In this document: positions 9,335 to 17,552 of the stretch, piece by piece
How positions within the stretch are numbered: the first letter of the stretch is position 1
How the letters are laid out: each line of letters opens with the position of its first letter
Assembly (NCBI GenBank): GCA_958295525.1
Contig: OY282355.1
Location: 186,001 to 250,000, forward strand
Source: an uncultured Dehalococcoidia bacterium
GTDB taxonomy: Bacteria > Chloroflexota > Dehalococcoidia > Lucifugimonadales > Australimonadaceae
Direction of reading: 5' to 3'
DNA: 64,000 nt
Translations under genes and position numbers: made by a program
The notes under the pieces: generated by a model
Seen by the model: only the letters and a program-made list of their open reading frames with translations
Told to the model about the DNA's origin: nothing
Databases searched by the model: none

Positions 9335-9877
9335 GTGGCGTTCGACAACCTCTTCTCCGAAATCGTGTTCTGGTTCCTCGCGGCGGCGAGCGTCGGCTCC
9401 GCCGCGCTCGTGGTGCGCCTCCGCAGCATCTTCCGCGCCGCGCTGATGCTCGTCGTCAGTTTCCTCGCCGTCGCGGGGCTGTTCACGATGGCGAACGCGG
9501 AGTTCCTCGCGGTCGTTCAGGTGCTGGTCTACGGCGGGGGCATCGCCGTGCTCGTGATTTTCGCGGTGATGATGACCCGCGACGTCGACCAGGGCAACCA
9601 GGCGACGGCGGTTCAGCCGGTGGCGCTGGCGCTGGGCGCGGCGCTGCTGGGCGCGCTCGTCTACAGCGTCGCGCAGGCGGAGTGGGCGCTGCTCCCCGAA
9701 TCGCTTCCCGCGCCTCTCGCCGCCGTCTTCGTCGAGACCCCGGCGCGGCTGGGGCGGCTGCTCCTTAGCGACTACGCGCTCGCGTTCGAGGCCGCAGGCG
9801 TCCTTCTCTTGGCGGCGGTCATCGGCGCGCTCTCGCTCGTGAGGGAGCGCGAGGCGCCGGAGGGCGACGATGCTTGA
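9335..9877 (+). CDS. nuoJ: NADH-quinone oxidoreductase subunit J
   Basis: This 180-residue protein has five predicted membrane helices. The third carries the conserved VLVYGGGIAVLVIFAVMM motif of the family, whose pi-bulge helix couples quinone reduction to pumping. The start is a GTG at 9335, two bases after the nuoI stop; no ATG fits the conserved N-terminus. Its last codons overlap nuoK by eight bases. Confidence 0.92.
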   Translation: MAFDNLFSEIVFWFLAAASVGSAALVVRLRSIFRAALMLVVSFLAVAGLFTMANAEFLAVVQVLVYGGGIAVLVIFAVMMTRDVDQGNQATAVQPVALALGAALLGALVYSVAQAEWALLPESLPAPLAAVFVETPARLGRLLLSDYALAFEAAGVLLLAAVIGALSLVREREAPEGDDA

Positions 9878-10214
9878 GCGCCTGCTGATCGTCTCGGCGG
9901 TTCTCTTCTGCATCGGGCTCTACGGAGTTCTGTCGCGGCGCCACGTCATCGCCATTCTGATGTCGCTGGAGATTATGTTCAACGCCGTCAACGTCGCGCT
10001 CGTCGCGTTCTCGCGCTACGCCGCGCCCGCCGCCCTTCGGTTCCCGGGAGCCGCGGAGGACGCGGAGCGTTTCGCGCTCGCCGGGCAGACGCTCGCGCTG
10101 TTCGTCATCGTCGTCGCGGCGGCGGAGGTCGCGCTCGGGCTCGCTCTCGTCATCGCCATCGCCCGAAGACGCGACAGCATCAACATATCCGACTTGAACC
10201 TGCTGCGGCGGTAG
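9870..10214 (+). CDS. nuoK: NADH-quinone oxidoreductase subunit K
   Basis: This 114-residue protein has three membrane helices. The conserved membrane glutamates are in place: MSLEIMFNAVN (helix 2) and VVAAAEVALGLALV (helix 3), which form part of the buried proton path. GLYGVLSRRHVIAILMS is typical of the N-terminus. A short loop rich in Ala/Pro between helices 2 and 3 is slightly longer than usual. It overlaps nuoJ by eight bases. Confidence 0.94.
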   Translation: MLERLLIVSAVLFCIGLYGVLSRRHVIAILMSLEIMFNAVNVALVAFSRYAAPAALRFPGAAEDAERFALAGQTLALFVIVVAAAEVALGLALVIAIARRRDSINISDLNLLRR

Positions 10215-10227
10215 GCGGAGGCTCGCT

Positions 10228-10422
10228 ATGTGGGTTCCCTACAAGAAAGCGCCCAACCTGATGATCGCCGAAATGTGGAAAGAGATCCTCGAAGGCGAGG
10301 GCTTGCCCATTCGCCTGCTGCCGGAAGGCGGCTTGCTGAACTACAGCGAGACGGCGGCGTTCGACGTGATGGCGCCTCGCGGGCGCGAGCACGTCGCCGA
10401 CGAGATACTGAGGAAGTTGTAG
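10228..10422 (+). CDS. Small DUF2007-like protein inside the nuo operon
   Basis: This 64-residue soluble protein reads MWVPYKKAPNLMIAEMWKEI, then LEGEGLPIRLLPEGGLLNYS, and ends PRGREHVADEILRKL. The pattern of A-P-N-L-x-x-A-x-x-x-x-x-L-E-x-E-G-I-P-V-x-L then a V-x-V-P-x-x-x-x-x-x-A-x-x-L-L end is that of the DUF2007 'putative signal transducing protein' family. It sits between nuoK (13 bases upstream) and nuoL (3 bases downstream) and must be co-transcribed. Role unknown; an assembly or regulatory partner of Complex I is only a guess. Confidence 0.75.
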   Translation: MWVPYKKAPNLMIAEMWKEILEGEGLPIRLLPEGGLLNYSETAAFDVMAPRGREHVADEILRKL

Positions 10423-10425
10423 GCG

Positions 10426-12414
10426 ATGCTCCCGGAAGCCGCAGCATGGCTCATCATCGGCCTGCCGCTTCTGGCGGGGCTTATCTGCATCGGCGCGCTG
10501 CGTCCCTGGCGGCGGGGGCTGTGGCCGCTCGCGGGCTACGTCGGCGTCGCGGGGACGGCGGGAGCGTTCGCGCTGAGCCTGGCCGCGGTGAACGGCGCGA
10601 TGGGGCAGGGCGACGCGGGCTACGAGCCGCACCGCTGGTTCGCGGTCGGCGGACGGGACGGCTTCGCAATGACCGTGGGCGTGCTCCTCGACCCGCTCTC
10701 GGCGATTATGGCCGCCGTCGTCTCCGGCGTCAGCGCGGTCGTGCAGGTTTTCTCGTTGGGCTATATGAAAAAGGAGAGCGACGCGGAGAACGGCGCGTGG
10801 AGCGACTATCCGCGCTACTTCGCCTATATGTCGCTCTTCACTGCGGCGATGCTGGGGCTTGTGCTGGCCTACAACCTCATTCAACTCTTCGTGTTTTGGG
10901 AGTTAGTGGGGCTCTTCTCCTACCTTCTCATCGGATTTTGGCATCACCGCCCGGCCGCCGCCGCCGCCGCGAAAAAAGCGTTCATCGTGACGCGGATCGG
11001 CGACTTCGGCTTCCTGCTGGGCATCCTCTACCTTTTCTTGCACCGGGGCGAGTTCGCAGCGCTCGGCCTGAACCCGTTCGAGATTCCGGCGATACTGGAG
11101 GCCGCGCCGATGCTTGGGGCGGGCGTGGCGACGTGGGCGGCGCTGGGGCTGTTCGCGGGAGCGGCGGGCAAGTCCGCGCAGTTCCCCCTTCACACCTGGC
11201 TGCCCGACGCGATGGAGGGCCCGACGCCCGTGAGTTCGCTGATTCACGCGGCGACGATGGTGGCGGCGGGCGTGTTCCTCGTCGCGCGGCTCTTCGGCCT
11301 CTTCGAGCAGAGCGCGGCGGCGATGGACACGGTCGCGCTGATCGGCGGATTCACCGCGGTGTTCGCCGCCGCGATGGGGCTCGCCGCGAACGACATTAAG
11401 CGCGTGCTCGCGTTCTCGACGGTGAGCCAGTTGGGGTATATGTTCCTCGCGCTCGGCGTCGGCGCGCCGGGCGTCGCGATGTTCCACCTGTTCAACCACG
11501 CCTTCTTCAAGTGCCTGCTCTTCCTGAGCGCGGGCTCCGTCCATCACTCCGTCCACACGTTCGATATGCGCTATATGGGCGGCGTCCGCAAATGGATGCC
11601 CGCGACCTATCTCGCGGCGCTCGTCGGCGGGCTGAGCCTGGCCGGGATATTCCCGCTCTCCGGGTTTTGGAGCAAGGACGAAATTCTCGGCGCGGCGTGG
11701 GGAGGAGAAAGCGCCGCGGCGCCGGTCGTGTTCTGGCTCGCGCTCGCCGCGGCCTTTATGACCGCGTTCTATGTCTTCCGCCTCATCCTTATGACGTTCC
11801 ATGGCGAGTTCCGGGGCGGCGTTGACGCCGTTCCCTACGAGGAGCGCATCCCCGACGAGGCGCATCATCACGTTCACCGGCGGGAGTCGCCGCTCGTGAT
11901 GACGCTGCCGATGATTTTGCTCGCCGTGTTCGCAATCGGCTCCGGATTCGCCGCGAACTCCCTCGTCGCGCTCGGCCCGATTCCCGCGCACTGGTTCTCG
12001 CATTTCCTTCACGAGGACGCGCCGGACTTCAGCATCGGCGTCGCGGGCGCGTCCACCGCCGTCGCGCTCGCGGGCGCGGCGCTCGCCGCGCTGGCGTACG
12101 GAACGCGGACGATTTCGTTCGACCGATTCGGCGCGCCCTGGCGCTTCGGCGGGCGGCTGCTCGCGCAGCGCTTCTACCTTGACGCGCTCTACGAAGACCT
12201 CATCGTCCGGCGCGTCCTCCACCGGGGGCTGTTCCTCGCGTCCGACTGGTTCGACCGCCGGATCGTGGACGGGGTGGCCGACTTGGCCGGATGGTTCGGG
12301 CGCAACGGGGGGCGCGCCGCCGCCCAACTCCAAACCGGCCAGGTCCAGGTCTACGGCGCGGCGGTTTCGATGGGCGCCGCCGTCATCCTCATCTTCTATC
12401 TGCTGCAGCGCTGA
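10426..12414 (+). CDS. nuoL: NADH-quinone oxidoreductase subunit L (antiporter-like)
   Basis: This 662-residue distal proton-pumping subunit has 14 or more membrane helices. The core motif HTWLPDAMEGPTPVSSLIHA and the discontinuous helix with K(R)VLAFSTVSQLGYM are clear, as is the helix-12 region GFWSKDEILGAAW. The C-terminus carries the lateral helix and a final TM (YGAAVSMGAAVILIFYLLQR). Length is normal for NuoL. It follows the DUF2007-like gene with a 3-base gap. Confidence 0.96.
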   Translation: MLPEAAAWLIIGLPLLAGLICIGALRPWRRGLWPLAGYVGVAGTAGAFALSLAAVNGAMGQGDAGYEPHRWFAVGGRDGFAMTVGVLLDPLSAIMAAVVSGVSAVVQVFSLGYMKKESDAENGAWSDYPRYFAYMSLFTAAMLGLVLAYNLIQLFVFWELVGLFSYLLIGFWHHRPAAAAAAKKAFIVTRIGDFGFLLGILYLFLHRGEFAALGLNPFEIPAILEAAPMLGAGVATWAALGLFAGAAGKSAQFPLHTWLPDAMEGPTPVSSLIHAATMVAAGVFLVARLFGLFEQSAAAMDTVALIGGFTAVFAAAMGLAANDIKRVLAFSTVSQLGYMFLALGVGAPGVAMFHLFNHAFFKCLLFLSAGSVHHSVHTFDMRYMGGVRKWMPATYLAALVGGLSLAGIFPLSGFWSKDEILGAAWGGESAAAPVVFWLALAAAFMTAFYVFRLILMTFHGEFRGGVDAVPYEERIPDEAHHHVHRRESPLVMTLPMILLAVFAIGSGFAANSLVALGPIPAHWFSHFLHEDAPDFSIGVAGASTAVALAGAALAALAYGTRTISFDRFGAPWRFGGRLLAQRFYLDALYEDLIVRRVLHRGLFLASDWFDRRIVDGVADLAGWFGRNGGRAAAQLQTGQVQVYGAAVSMGAAVILIFYLLQR

Positions 12415-12417
12415 ACG

Positions 12418-13899
12418 ATGCTCACTGCGATCGCATTCACTCCGATCATCGGCGCCGCGCTCGTGTTCGCGGTTCGCGCTCCGGCGCGGACGACGCGCCT
12501 GATCGCCCTGGCGGTCGTAGTCGCTGAGTTGGCCCTGACGATCTGGATGTACGCCGTCTTCAGCGCGCCGCAGGGCGGCTATCAGTTCGTGCAGCGGGCC
12601 GACTGGGTTCCGGCGGCGGGAGTCCAGTATCTGGTGGGGGTGGACGGCCTCAGCGCGCCGCTCATTCTGCTGAACGGCATTCTCGGCGTCGCGGCCGTCC
12701 TCGTCTCTTGGCGCGTGGAACTCCGCGTCCGCGAGTACTTCGCCTGGCTCCTCTTGCTGCAAGGCGCGGTGATGGGGGTCTTCGCGTCGCTCGACCTCAT
12801 CCTCTTCTTCATCTTCTGGGAACTGGAACTCATTCCGATGTTCTTCCTGATCTCCGTTTGGGGAACGGGGCGGCGCGACTACTCGGCGATGAAGTTCCTT
12901 CTGTTCACCTTCATTGGGTCGGCGTTTATGTTCGCGGCCATCCTCGCGCTCTACTTCTCGTTCCCGGCGGGCGAGCGCACGTTCGATATGACCGCCCTGA
13001 TCTGGAAGGATATGAGCAGCCTCATCGTTCCGACTTCGCTCGTGTTCGGCGGCTTCCTGATCGCGTTCGCGGTCAAACTGCCCATCGCGCCGCTGCACAC
13101 GTGGCTGCCCGACGCCCACACCGACGCGCCGACCGCCGTGAGCGTGATGCTCGCGGGCGTGCTGCTGAAAATGGGGGGCTACGGCCTTCTGCGAATCAAC
13201 GCGGGGATGTTCCCCGACCAACTCGCGGCGGCGGCGCCCCTCCTCGCCGCGCTCGCGGTCGTCAACGTCCTCTACGGCGCGTTCATCGTCCTCCGGCAAA
13301 CCGACCTCAAGCGGCTCGTCGCCTACAGCAGCGTGAGCCATATGGGCTTCGTCGTGCTCGGCATCGCGTCGGCGGGCGCGGGCGCCGCGCAACTCAACGG
13401 CGTCGGGCTGAACGGCGCGGCGCTCCAACTCTTCACGCACGGCACGATCACCGGGCTCCTGTTCGTCGTGGTCGGGCTGGTGTACGACCGCGCCCACACC
13501 CGCCACATTCCCGATATGGGCGGACTCGCCGGACGGATGCCCCTCATCGCCGCCGGTTTTATGATCGCCGGGCTCGCCTCGCTGGGACTGCCCACGACGA
13601 GCGGATTCGTCGCGGAGATTATGGTGTTCCTCGGAACGTTCCCGGTCTACGGACTGGCGACCGCGCTCGCCGCGTTCGGCGTCGTGCTCGCGGCGGGCTA
13701 TATTCTGTGGACGGCCCAGCGCGCGCTGTTCGGCCCGCCCCGCGAGCGCTGGAGCGCTCTGCCGGACGCGAGCCCCATTGACGCGGCGGCGATGGCCGTG
13801 CTGATCGTTCCCATCTTCGTCTTCGGCGTTTATCCCGCGCCGCTGACCGACGTTTTCGAGGCCGGCGTCGCGCCCATCGTCCGGGGGCTGGGAGGCTAG
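12418..13899 (+). CDS. nuoM: NADH-quinone oxidoreductase subunit M (antiporter-like)
   Basis: This 493-residue membrane subunit has about 14 helices. The conserved WELELIPMFFLISVWG carries the key membrane Glu. KLPIAPLHTWLPDAHTDAPT and DLKRLVAYSSVSHMGFV are the channel-forming motifs, and LPTTSGFVAEIMVFLGTF is the distal helix. The ATG at 12418 follows nuoL by three bases. Confidence 0.96.
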   Translation: MLTAIAFTPIIGAALVFAVRAPARTTRLIALAVVVAELALTIWMYAVFSAPQGGYQFVQRADWVPAAGVQYLVGVDGLSAPLILLNGILGVAAVLVSWRVELRVREYFAWLLLLQGAVMGVFASLDLILFFIFWELELIPMFFLISVWGTGRRDYSAMKFLLFTFIGSAFMFAAILALYFSFPAGERTFDMTALIWKDMSSLIVPTSLVFGGFLIAFAVKLPIAPLHTWLPDAHTDAPTAVSVMLAGVLLKMGGYGLLRINAGMFPDQLAAAAPLLAALAVVNVLYGAFIVLRQTDLKRLVAYSSVSHMGFVVLGIASAGAGAAQLNGVGLNGAALQLFTHGTITGLLFVVVGLVYDRAHTRHIPDMGGLAGRMPLIAAGFMIAGLASLGLPTTSGFVAEIMVFLGTFPVYGLATALAAFGVVLAAGYILWTAQRALFGPPRERWSALPDASPIDAAAMAVLIVPIFVFGVYPAPLTDVFEAGVAPIVRGLGG

Positions 13900-13902
13900 G
13901 GC

Positions 13903-15426
13903 GTGGGCATCACGGGACGCGACATCTTCCTCATCGCGCCGGAACTCGCGCTCGCCGCGCTCGCCGCCGCCGTCGTCCTGTTGGACCTTGCCCCGGCGTT
14001 CCGCCGGAACGAGCGTTTGGGCCAGGCGGCGGCAATCGGCGGGCTGATCGTTCCGGTCGCGTTCGGGGCCGCCTTGTGGGTCGACGTTCACGCCAACGGC
14101 GCGCAGTACGGTTTCAACGGCGCGCTCGTCGTGGACAAATTCGCGCTCTACGTCAAGTTTCTCGTCGCGGCCGCCGCCGGGCTGACGCTGCTCGCCAGCG
14201 GAGGCTACGCGCGGCGGTTCCGCCCTTACCAGGCGGAGTTCGCCGGGCTGCTGCTCTTCTCCGCGAGCGGGCTGATGCTGCTCGCCGCCGCCGCCGACTT
14301 GATCACGATCTATGTCGCTCTCGAACTGGCCACGCTCCCGGTCGTCGCAATGGCCGCCTTCGCCAAAACGCGGGCGGAATCGCTCGAGGCGGGCGTGAAG
14401 TACCTGCTGCTCTCGGCGGCCTCGTCCGCGTTCCTCCTCTACGGCTTCGCGTTCCTGTACGGCGCGTCGGGCACGATGCAAGTCGTCGCGCCGGAGGGCG
14501 GCGGCCCGACCATCGCGCAGGCGCTCGCGCAAAGCGGGGGCGGGGCGCCGTTCGGCGGCTTCGCCGTAATGGCGGCGGCGATTCTCGCCGTCGCGGGATT
14601 CGGGTTCAAGTTGTCTATCGTTCCGTTCCATATGTGGACTCCGGACGTCTACGAAGGCGCGCCGACGCCGGTGGGCGCGTTCCTGGCGACCGCGAGCAAG
14701 GCCGCCGCGTTCGCCGTCGTCCTGCGCGTGTTTATGGAAGCGTTCGGCGGCGCGTCGGCGGACTGGGGCGGCCTGTTCGCCGCGCTCGCCGCCGTCACAA
14801 TGACGCTGGGCAACCTGGTGGCGATAGCGCAGCGCAACGTGAAGCGGCTGCTGGGCTACAGCGCCGTCGCGCACGCGGGCTACCTGCTCATCGGAGTCGC
14901 GGCGGCGAGCCAGGGAGGCGCGCTCGGTGCGTCGAGCGTTCTCTTCTACTTAGGCGCCTACGCCGCGATGACGCTCGCCGCTTTCTTCGCCGCGATGACG
15001 CTCGCGGAGCGGGTCGGCGGCGAGCGCATCGAAGACTTGGCGGGCGCCGGCCGGCGCTTCCCCTTCCCCGCGCTCGTCCTCGCCGTCGCTCTCATCGGCC
15101 TCACCGGCATCCCCCCGACGGCGGGCTTTATGGGCAAACTTTTCCTCTTCAACGCCGCAGTGAACGCCGGACTCGTCTGGCTCGCCGTCGTCGGCGCGGT
15201 GAACTCCGCCGTCTCCGCCTACTACTACGTCGGCGTGATACGGACGATGCATCTGCGCGACGCCCCGGATGTTCCGCCGTCGCCGGACGCGGACGCCGCG
15301 CCCCGAACGCCGCTCGCGGCCAAAACCGCCCTGGGCGTCACTGCGCTCGCCGTCGTCGCGCTGGGCTTTTGGCCGGGCGGCCTGCTGGCCGCCGCCCGCG
15401 CCGCGGCGGAGAGTCTGCTGCGGTAG
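13903..15426 (+). CDS. nuoN: NADH-quinone oxidoreductase subunit N (antiporter-like)
   Basis: This 507-residue third antiporter-like subunit closes the operon. Marks are IYVALELATLPVVAMAAF, KLSIVPFHMWTPDVYEGAPT, KRLLGYSAVAHAGYLLIGV and LTGIPPTAGFMGKLFLF. The start is a GTG at 13903, three bases after the nuoM stop; the conserved N-terminus DIFLIAPELALA follows directly. No hairpin terminator with a T-run is evident after the stop, and the gene is convergent with asd 40 bases away. Confidence 0.95.
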   Translation: MGITGRDIFLIAPELALAALAAAVVLLDLAPAFRRNERLGQAAAIGGLIVPVAFGAALWVDVHANGAQYGFNGALVVDKFALYVKFLVAAAAGLTLLASGGYARRFRPYQAEFAGLLLFSASGLMLLAAAADLITIYVALELATLPVVAMAAFAKTRAESLEAGVKYLLLSAASSAFLLYGFAFLYGASGTMQVVAPEGGGPTIAQALAQSGGGAPFGGFAVMAAAILAVAGFGFKLSIVPFHMWTPDVYEGAPTPVGAFLATASKAAAFAVVLRVFMEAFGGASADWGGLFAALAAVTMTLGNLVAIAQRNVKRLLGYSAVAHAGYLLIGVAAASQGGALGASSVLFYLGAYAAMTLAAFFAAMTLAERVGGERIEDLAGAGRRFPFPALVLAVALIGLTGIPPTAGFMGKLFLFNAAVNAGLVWLAVVGAVNSAVSAYYYVGVIRTMHLRDAPDVPPSPDADAAPRTPLAAKTALGVTALAVVALGFWPGGLLAAARAAAESLLR

Positions 15427-15465
15427 AGGCGGGGGCGGTCGCGCCCTGCCGCGCAAGGCTCGCGG

Positions 15466-16491
15466 CTAGACGCCCGCCCTGAGCCATGCGCTGCGGCGGA
15501 CGATCTCCTCGGCGACTTGGACGGCGTTGGTGGCCGCGCCTTTGCGGAGGTTGTCGGCGACGATCCAGAGGGCGAGGCCGTTGGGGAGAGCGGAGTCCTC
15601 GCGGACGCGGCCTACGAAAACGTCGTCGCGTCCGGCGCAGTCCGCAGGCATAGGGTAGGCGTCGGACTCCGGGTCGTCCACGACGGCGACGCCTGGGTGG
15701 GCGGCGAGCAGGCTGCGCGCCTCATCAGGGGAGACGGGGCGCTCGAACTCGATATTGACGGCGGCGCTGTGGCACACCGGCACGGGGACGCGCACGCAGG
15801 TCGCGGAGAGCGGCAGGTTGGGCTCGTGGAGAATCTTGCGCGTCTCGTGGAGGACTTTGGTCTCCTCGGACGTGTAGCCGTTGTCGCGGAAGGAGCCGAT
15901 GCGCGGCAGGAGGTTGAAGGCGATTTGCGGGCGCCGCTCGGGCCGCGCCTCGCCGCCTGCGAGGAGGGCTCGGGACTGCTCGTCGAGTTCGGCCACCGCC
16001 GCCGCGCCGGCGCCGGAGACGGATTGATAGGTGGCGGCGATGACGCGGCGGATGGGGCTTGCCCGCCGGAGGGCGTCGAGCGCGAGGACGATAGGCGTGG
16101 CGGCGCAGTTGGGGATGGCGAGGATGCCGCGATGGGCGTCCACGTCGGCGGCGTTGACCTCGGGGATGACGAGCGGGACGTCCGGCTCCATTCGCCATAC
16201 GCCGCTGTCGTCCACGACGACGCAGCCGCGCTCTTTGGCGGCGAGGGCCATATCGCGGCTCACGGCGTCGGTGGCGGATATGAAAGCGAGGTCGCAGTCG
16301 TCGAAGACGGCGGGGGCGGTCTCCTCGACGGCGATCTCTTCGCCTGCGAACGTCAGCGTTCTGCCCACGGAGCGGGCGGACGCGGTGAGGCGCAGGCCGC
16401 CGACGGGGAAGGCGCGTTCGCGCAGAATGTCGAGAGTGACTCCGCCGACTGCGCCAGTGGCGCCGACGATGGCGATTCTGGGGTCGGACAC
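15466..16491 (-). CDS. asd: Aspartate-semialdehyde dehydrogenase
   Basis: This 341-residue enzyme reduces aspartyl phosphate to aspartate semialdehyde with NADPH, the branch point to lysine, threonine and methionine. The N-terminal GATGAVGGVTL binds NADP, and the catalytic Cys lies in AIPNCAATPIVLAL. VSGAGAAAVAEL and the ending DNLRKGAATNAVQVAEE complete the signature. The start is a GTG at 16491 with an AGGAG site seven bases away. It lies 64 bases after dapB, with a TATAAT hexamer between them, so it may be transcribed both with dapB and alone. Confidence 0.96.
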   Translation of the reverse strand: MSDPRIAIVGATGAVGGVTLDILRERAFPVGGLRLTASARSVGRTLTFAGEEIAVEETAPAVFDDCDLAFISATDAVSRDMALAAKERGCVVVDDSGVWRMEPDVPLVIPEVNAADVDAHRGILAIPNCAATPIVLALDALRRASPIRRVIAATYQSVSGAGAAAVAELDEQSRALLAGGEARPERRPQIAFNLLPRIGSFRDNGYTSEETKVLHETRKILHEPNLPLSATCVRVPVPVCHSAAVNIEFERPVSPDEARSLLAAHPGVAVVDDPESDAYPMPADCAGRDDVFVGRVREDSALPNGLALWIVADNLRKGAATNAVQVAEEIVRRSAWLRAGV

Positions 16492-16530
16492 GACGTTCTC
16501 CTGCGCCGCATCCGGCGCACCTCTTGCGGC

Positions 16531-16536
16531 ATTATA
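16531..16536 (-). promoter_or_regulatory. -10 box TATAAT upstream of asd
   Basis: A perfect TATAAT on the minus strand lies between dapB and asd, about 40 bases before the asd GTG. No good -35 hexamer is found at 16-19 bases, so this is a -10-only match. Confidence 0.3.
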
Positions 16537-16555
16537 GCAGGCGACGAGGGGCGGA

Positions 16556-17356
16556 TCAGAGGCTCATAAGTTTGTCGAGCCCGATCGTGAGGCCGGGAGG
16601 GAGAGCGGCGACGCTGCGGACGGCGAGGAGAACGCCCGGCATATAGCATTCGCGGTCGTTGGTGTCGTGGCGGAGGGAGAGGGTTTGCCCGGGGCCGCCG
16701 AACGTCACCTGGTGGTGGGCCATCCGCCCAGGCATTCGGGCGGCGTGGACGCTGACGCCGTGGAAGTCGCCGCCGCGCGTTCCAGGGAGGGGCTCGCGCT
16801 CCGGGGCGTTGCGGGCGAAGCGTTCCGGGTGAGCGTCATGGATGGCTTGCGCGATGCCCAGCGCAGTGCCGGAAGGAGCGTCGGCTTTCATTTCGTGGTG
16901 CTCCTCCACGATGTCGGCGTATTCGAAGTAGGGAGCGGCAAGGGCGGCGAGTTTCGTTAGGAGGACGGCGCCGATAGTGAAATTCGGAGCGAGGAAGCCG
17001 CCGACTCCGTGCTGCGCGCAGAGGCCGCGAATGCGCTCGATCTGCTCCGGCGCGAAGCCGGTCGTGCCGATGACGGGCCGCGCCCCGCAGGCGAGGGCGT
17101 CGGGGAGCATAGCGAGCGTGGCGTGCGCGAGGCTGAAGTCGACGATGACGTCGGCGGGGCGCTCGGCGAGGGCGTCGCGGACGGAGGCGTAGTAGGGCGC
17201 GTCGGCGGGGAGCGGCGGGAGTTCGTCTTGGGGAACGCGGTCAATGGCGGCGGCGAGCGTCAGACCGGGGGCGGCGGCGACGGCGCGCAGAACCTCGCGC
17301 CCGACGCGGCCCGACGCGCCGTGCACGGCGACTCGTATGGGAGATCCGGCGCTCAT
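16556..17356 (-). CDS. dapB: 4-hydroxy-tetrahydrodipicolinate reductase
   Basis: This 266-residue enzyme reduces the dapA product to tetrahydrodipicolinate for lysine and peptidoglycan. Visible are the NAD(P) motif GASGRVGREVLRAV, IGTTGFAPEQ, LAPNFTIGAVLL, and the catalytic and substrate motif EEHHEMKADAPSGTAL. The ATG at 17356 has no Shine-Dalgarno, but a perfect TATAAT ends only 10 bases upstream, which points to a leaderless or nearly leaderless mRNA. asd follows in the same direction. Confidence 0.96.
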   Translation of the reverse strand: MSAGSPIRVAVHGASGRVGREVLRAVAAAPGLTLAAAIDRVPQDELPPLPADAPYYASVRDALAERPADVIVDFSLAHATLAMLPDALACGARPVIGTTGFAPEQIERIRGLCAQHGVGGFLAPNFTIGAVLLTKLAALAAPYFEYADIVEEHHEMKADAPSGTALGIAQAIHDAHPERFARNAPEREPLPGTRGGDFHGVSVHAARMPGRMAHHQVTFGGPGQTLSLRHDTNDRECYMPGVLLAVRSVAALPPGLTIGLDKLMSL

Positions 17357-17366
17357 CGCGGGGGCG

Positions 17367-17372
17367 ATTATA
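17367..17372 (-). promoter_or_regulatory. -10 box TATAAT almost adjoining the dapB start
   Basis: The hexamer reads TATAAT on the minus strand and ends 10 bases before the dapB ATG. Initiation about seven bases downstream would leave a leader of only a few bases and no room for a Shine-Dalgarno. No clear -35 box is seen. Confidence 0.45.
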
Positions 17373-17397
17373 GCAACTCAGGCGGGCGCGCCGGGCA

Positions 17398-17540
17398 TGC
17401 GGAGATTAGGCGGCATATTCACCGCATACTATGCGGATATTGCGCGGAAGGCGTCTGCGGAGATTAGGCGCGTTATTCTCCGTATTTCCTGCGGAGAATG
17501 GGTTGCGCTCTGCGGAGATTAGCGTCTATAATCTCCGCAG
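17398..17540 (+). promoter_or_regulatory. Operator array and promoter of the Fic gene
   Basis: The 12-mer TGCGGAGATTAG occurs at 17398-17409, 17456-17467 and 17511-17522. The third copy is the left arm of a perfect 11-bp inverted repeat, TGCGGAGATTA (17511-17521), 7 bases, TAATCTCCGCA (17529-17539). A second palindrome, ATTCTCCG (17475-17482) and CGGAGAAT (17492-17499), and a shorter CCGCAT/ATGCGG pair (17422-17427, 17431-17436) use the same GCGGA core. The -10 box TATAAT (17527-17532) lies inside the main palindrome, 18 bases after TTGCGC (17503-17508). A bound repressor would block RNA polymerase. Confidence 0.65.
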
Positions 17541-17552
17541 GAGGCGCGGAGA

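Noticed and set aside
10903-14874. Long minus-strand open frame (1,323 codons) antisense to nuoL, nuoM and nuoN
   Set aside because: Its product is monotonous Arg/Glu/Gly/His, as expected for the shadow of high-GC coding DNA; the plus strand encodes clear nuo proteins.
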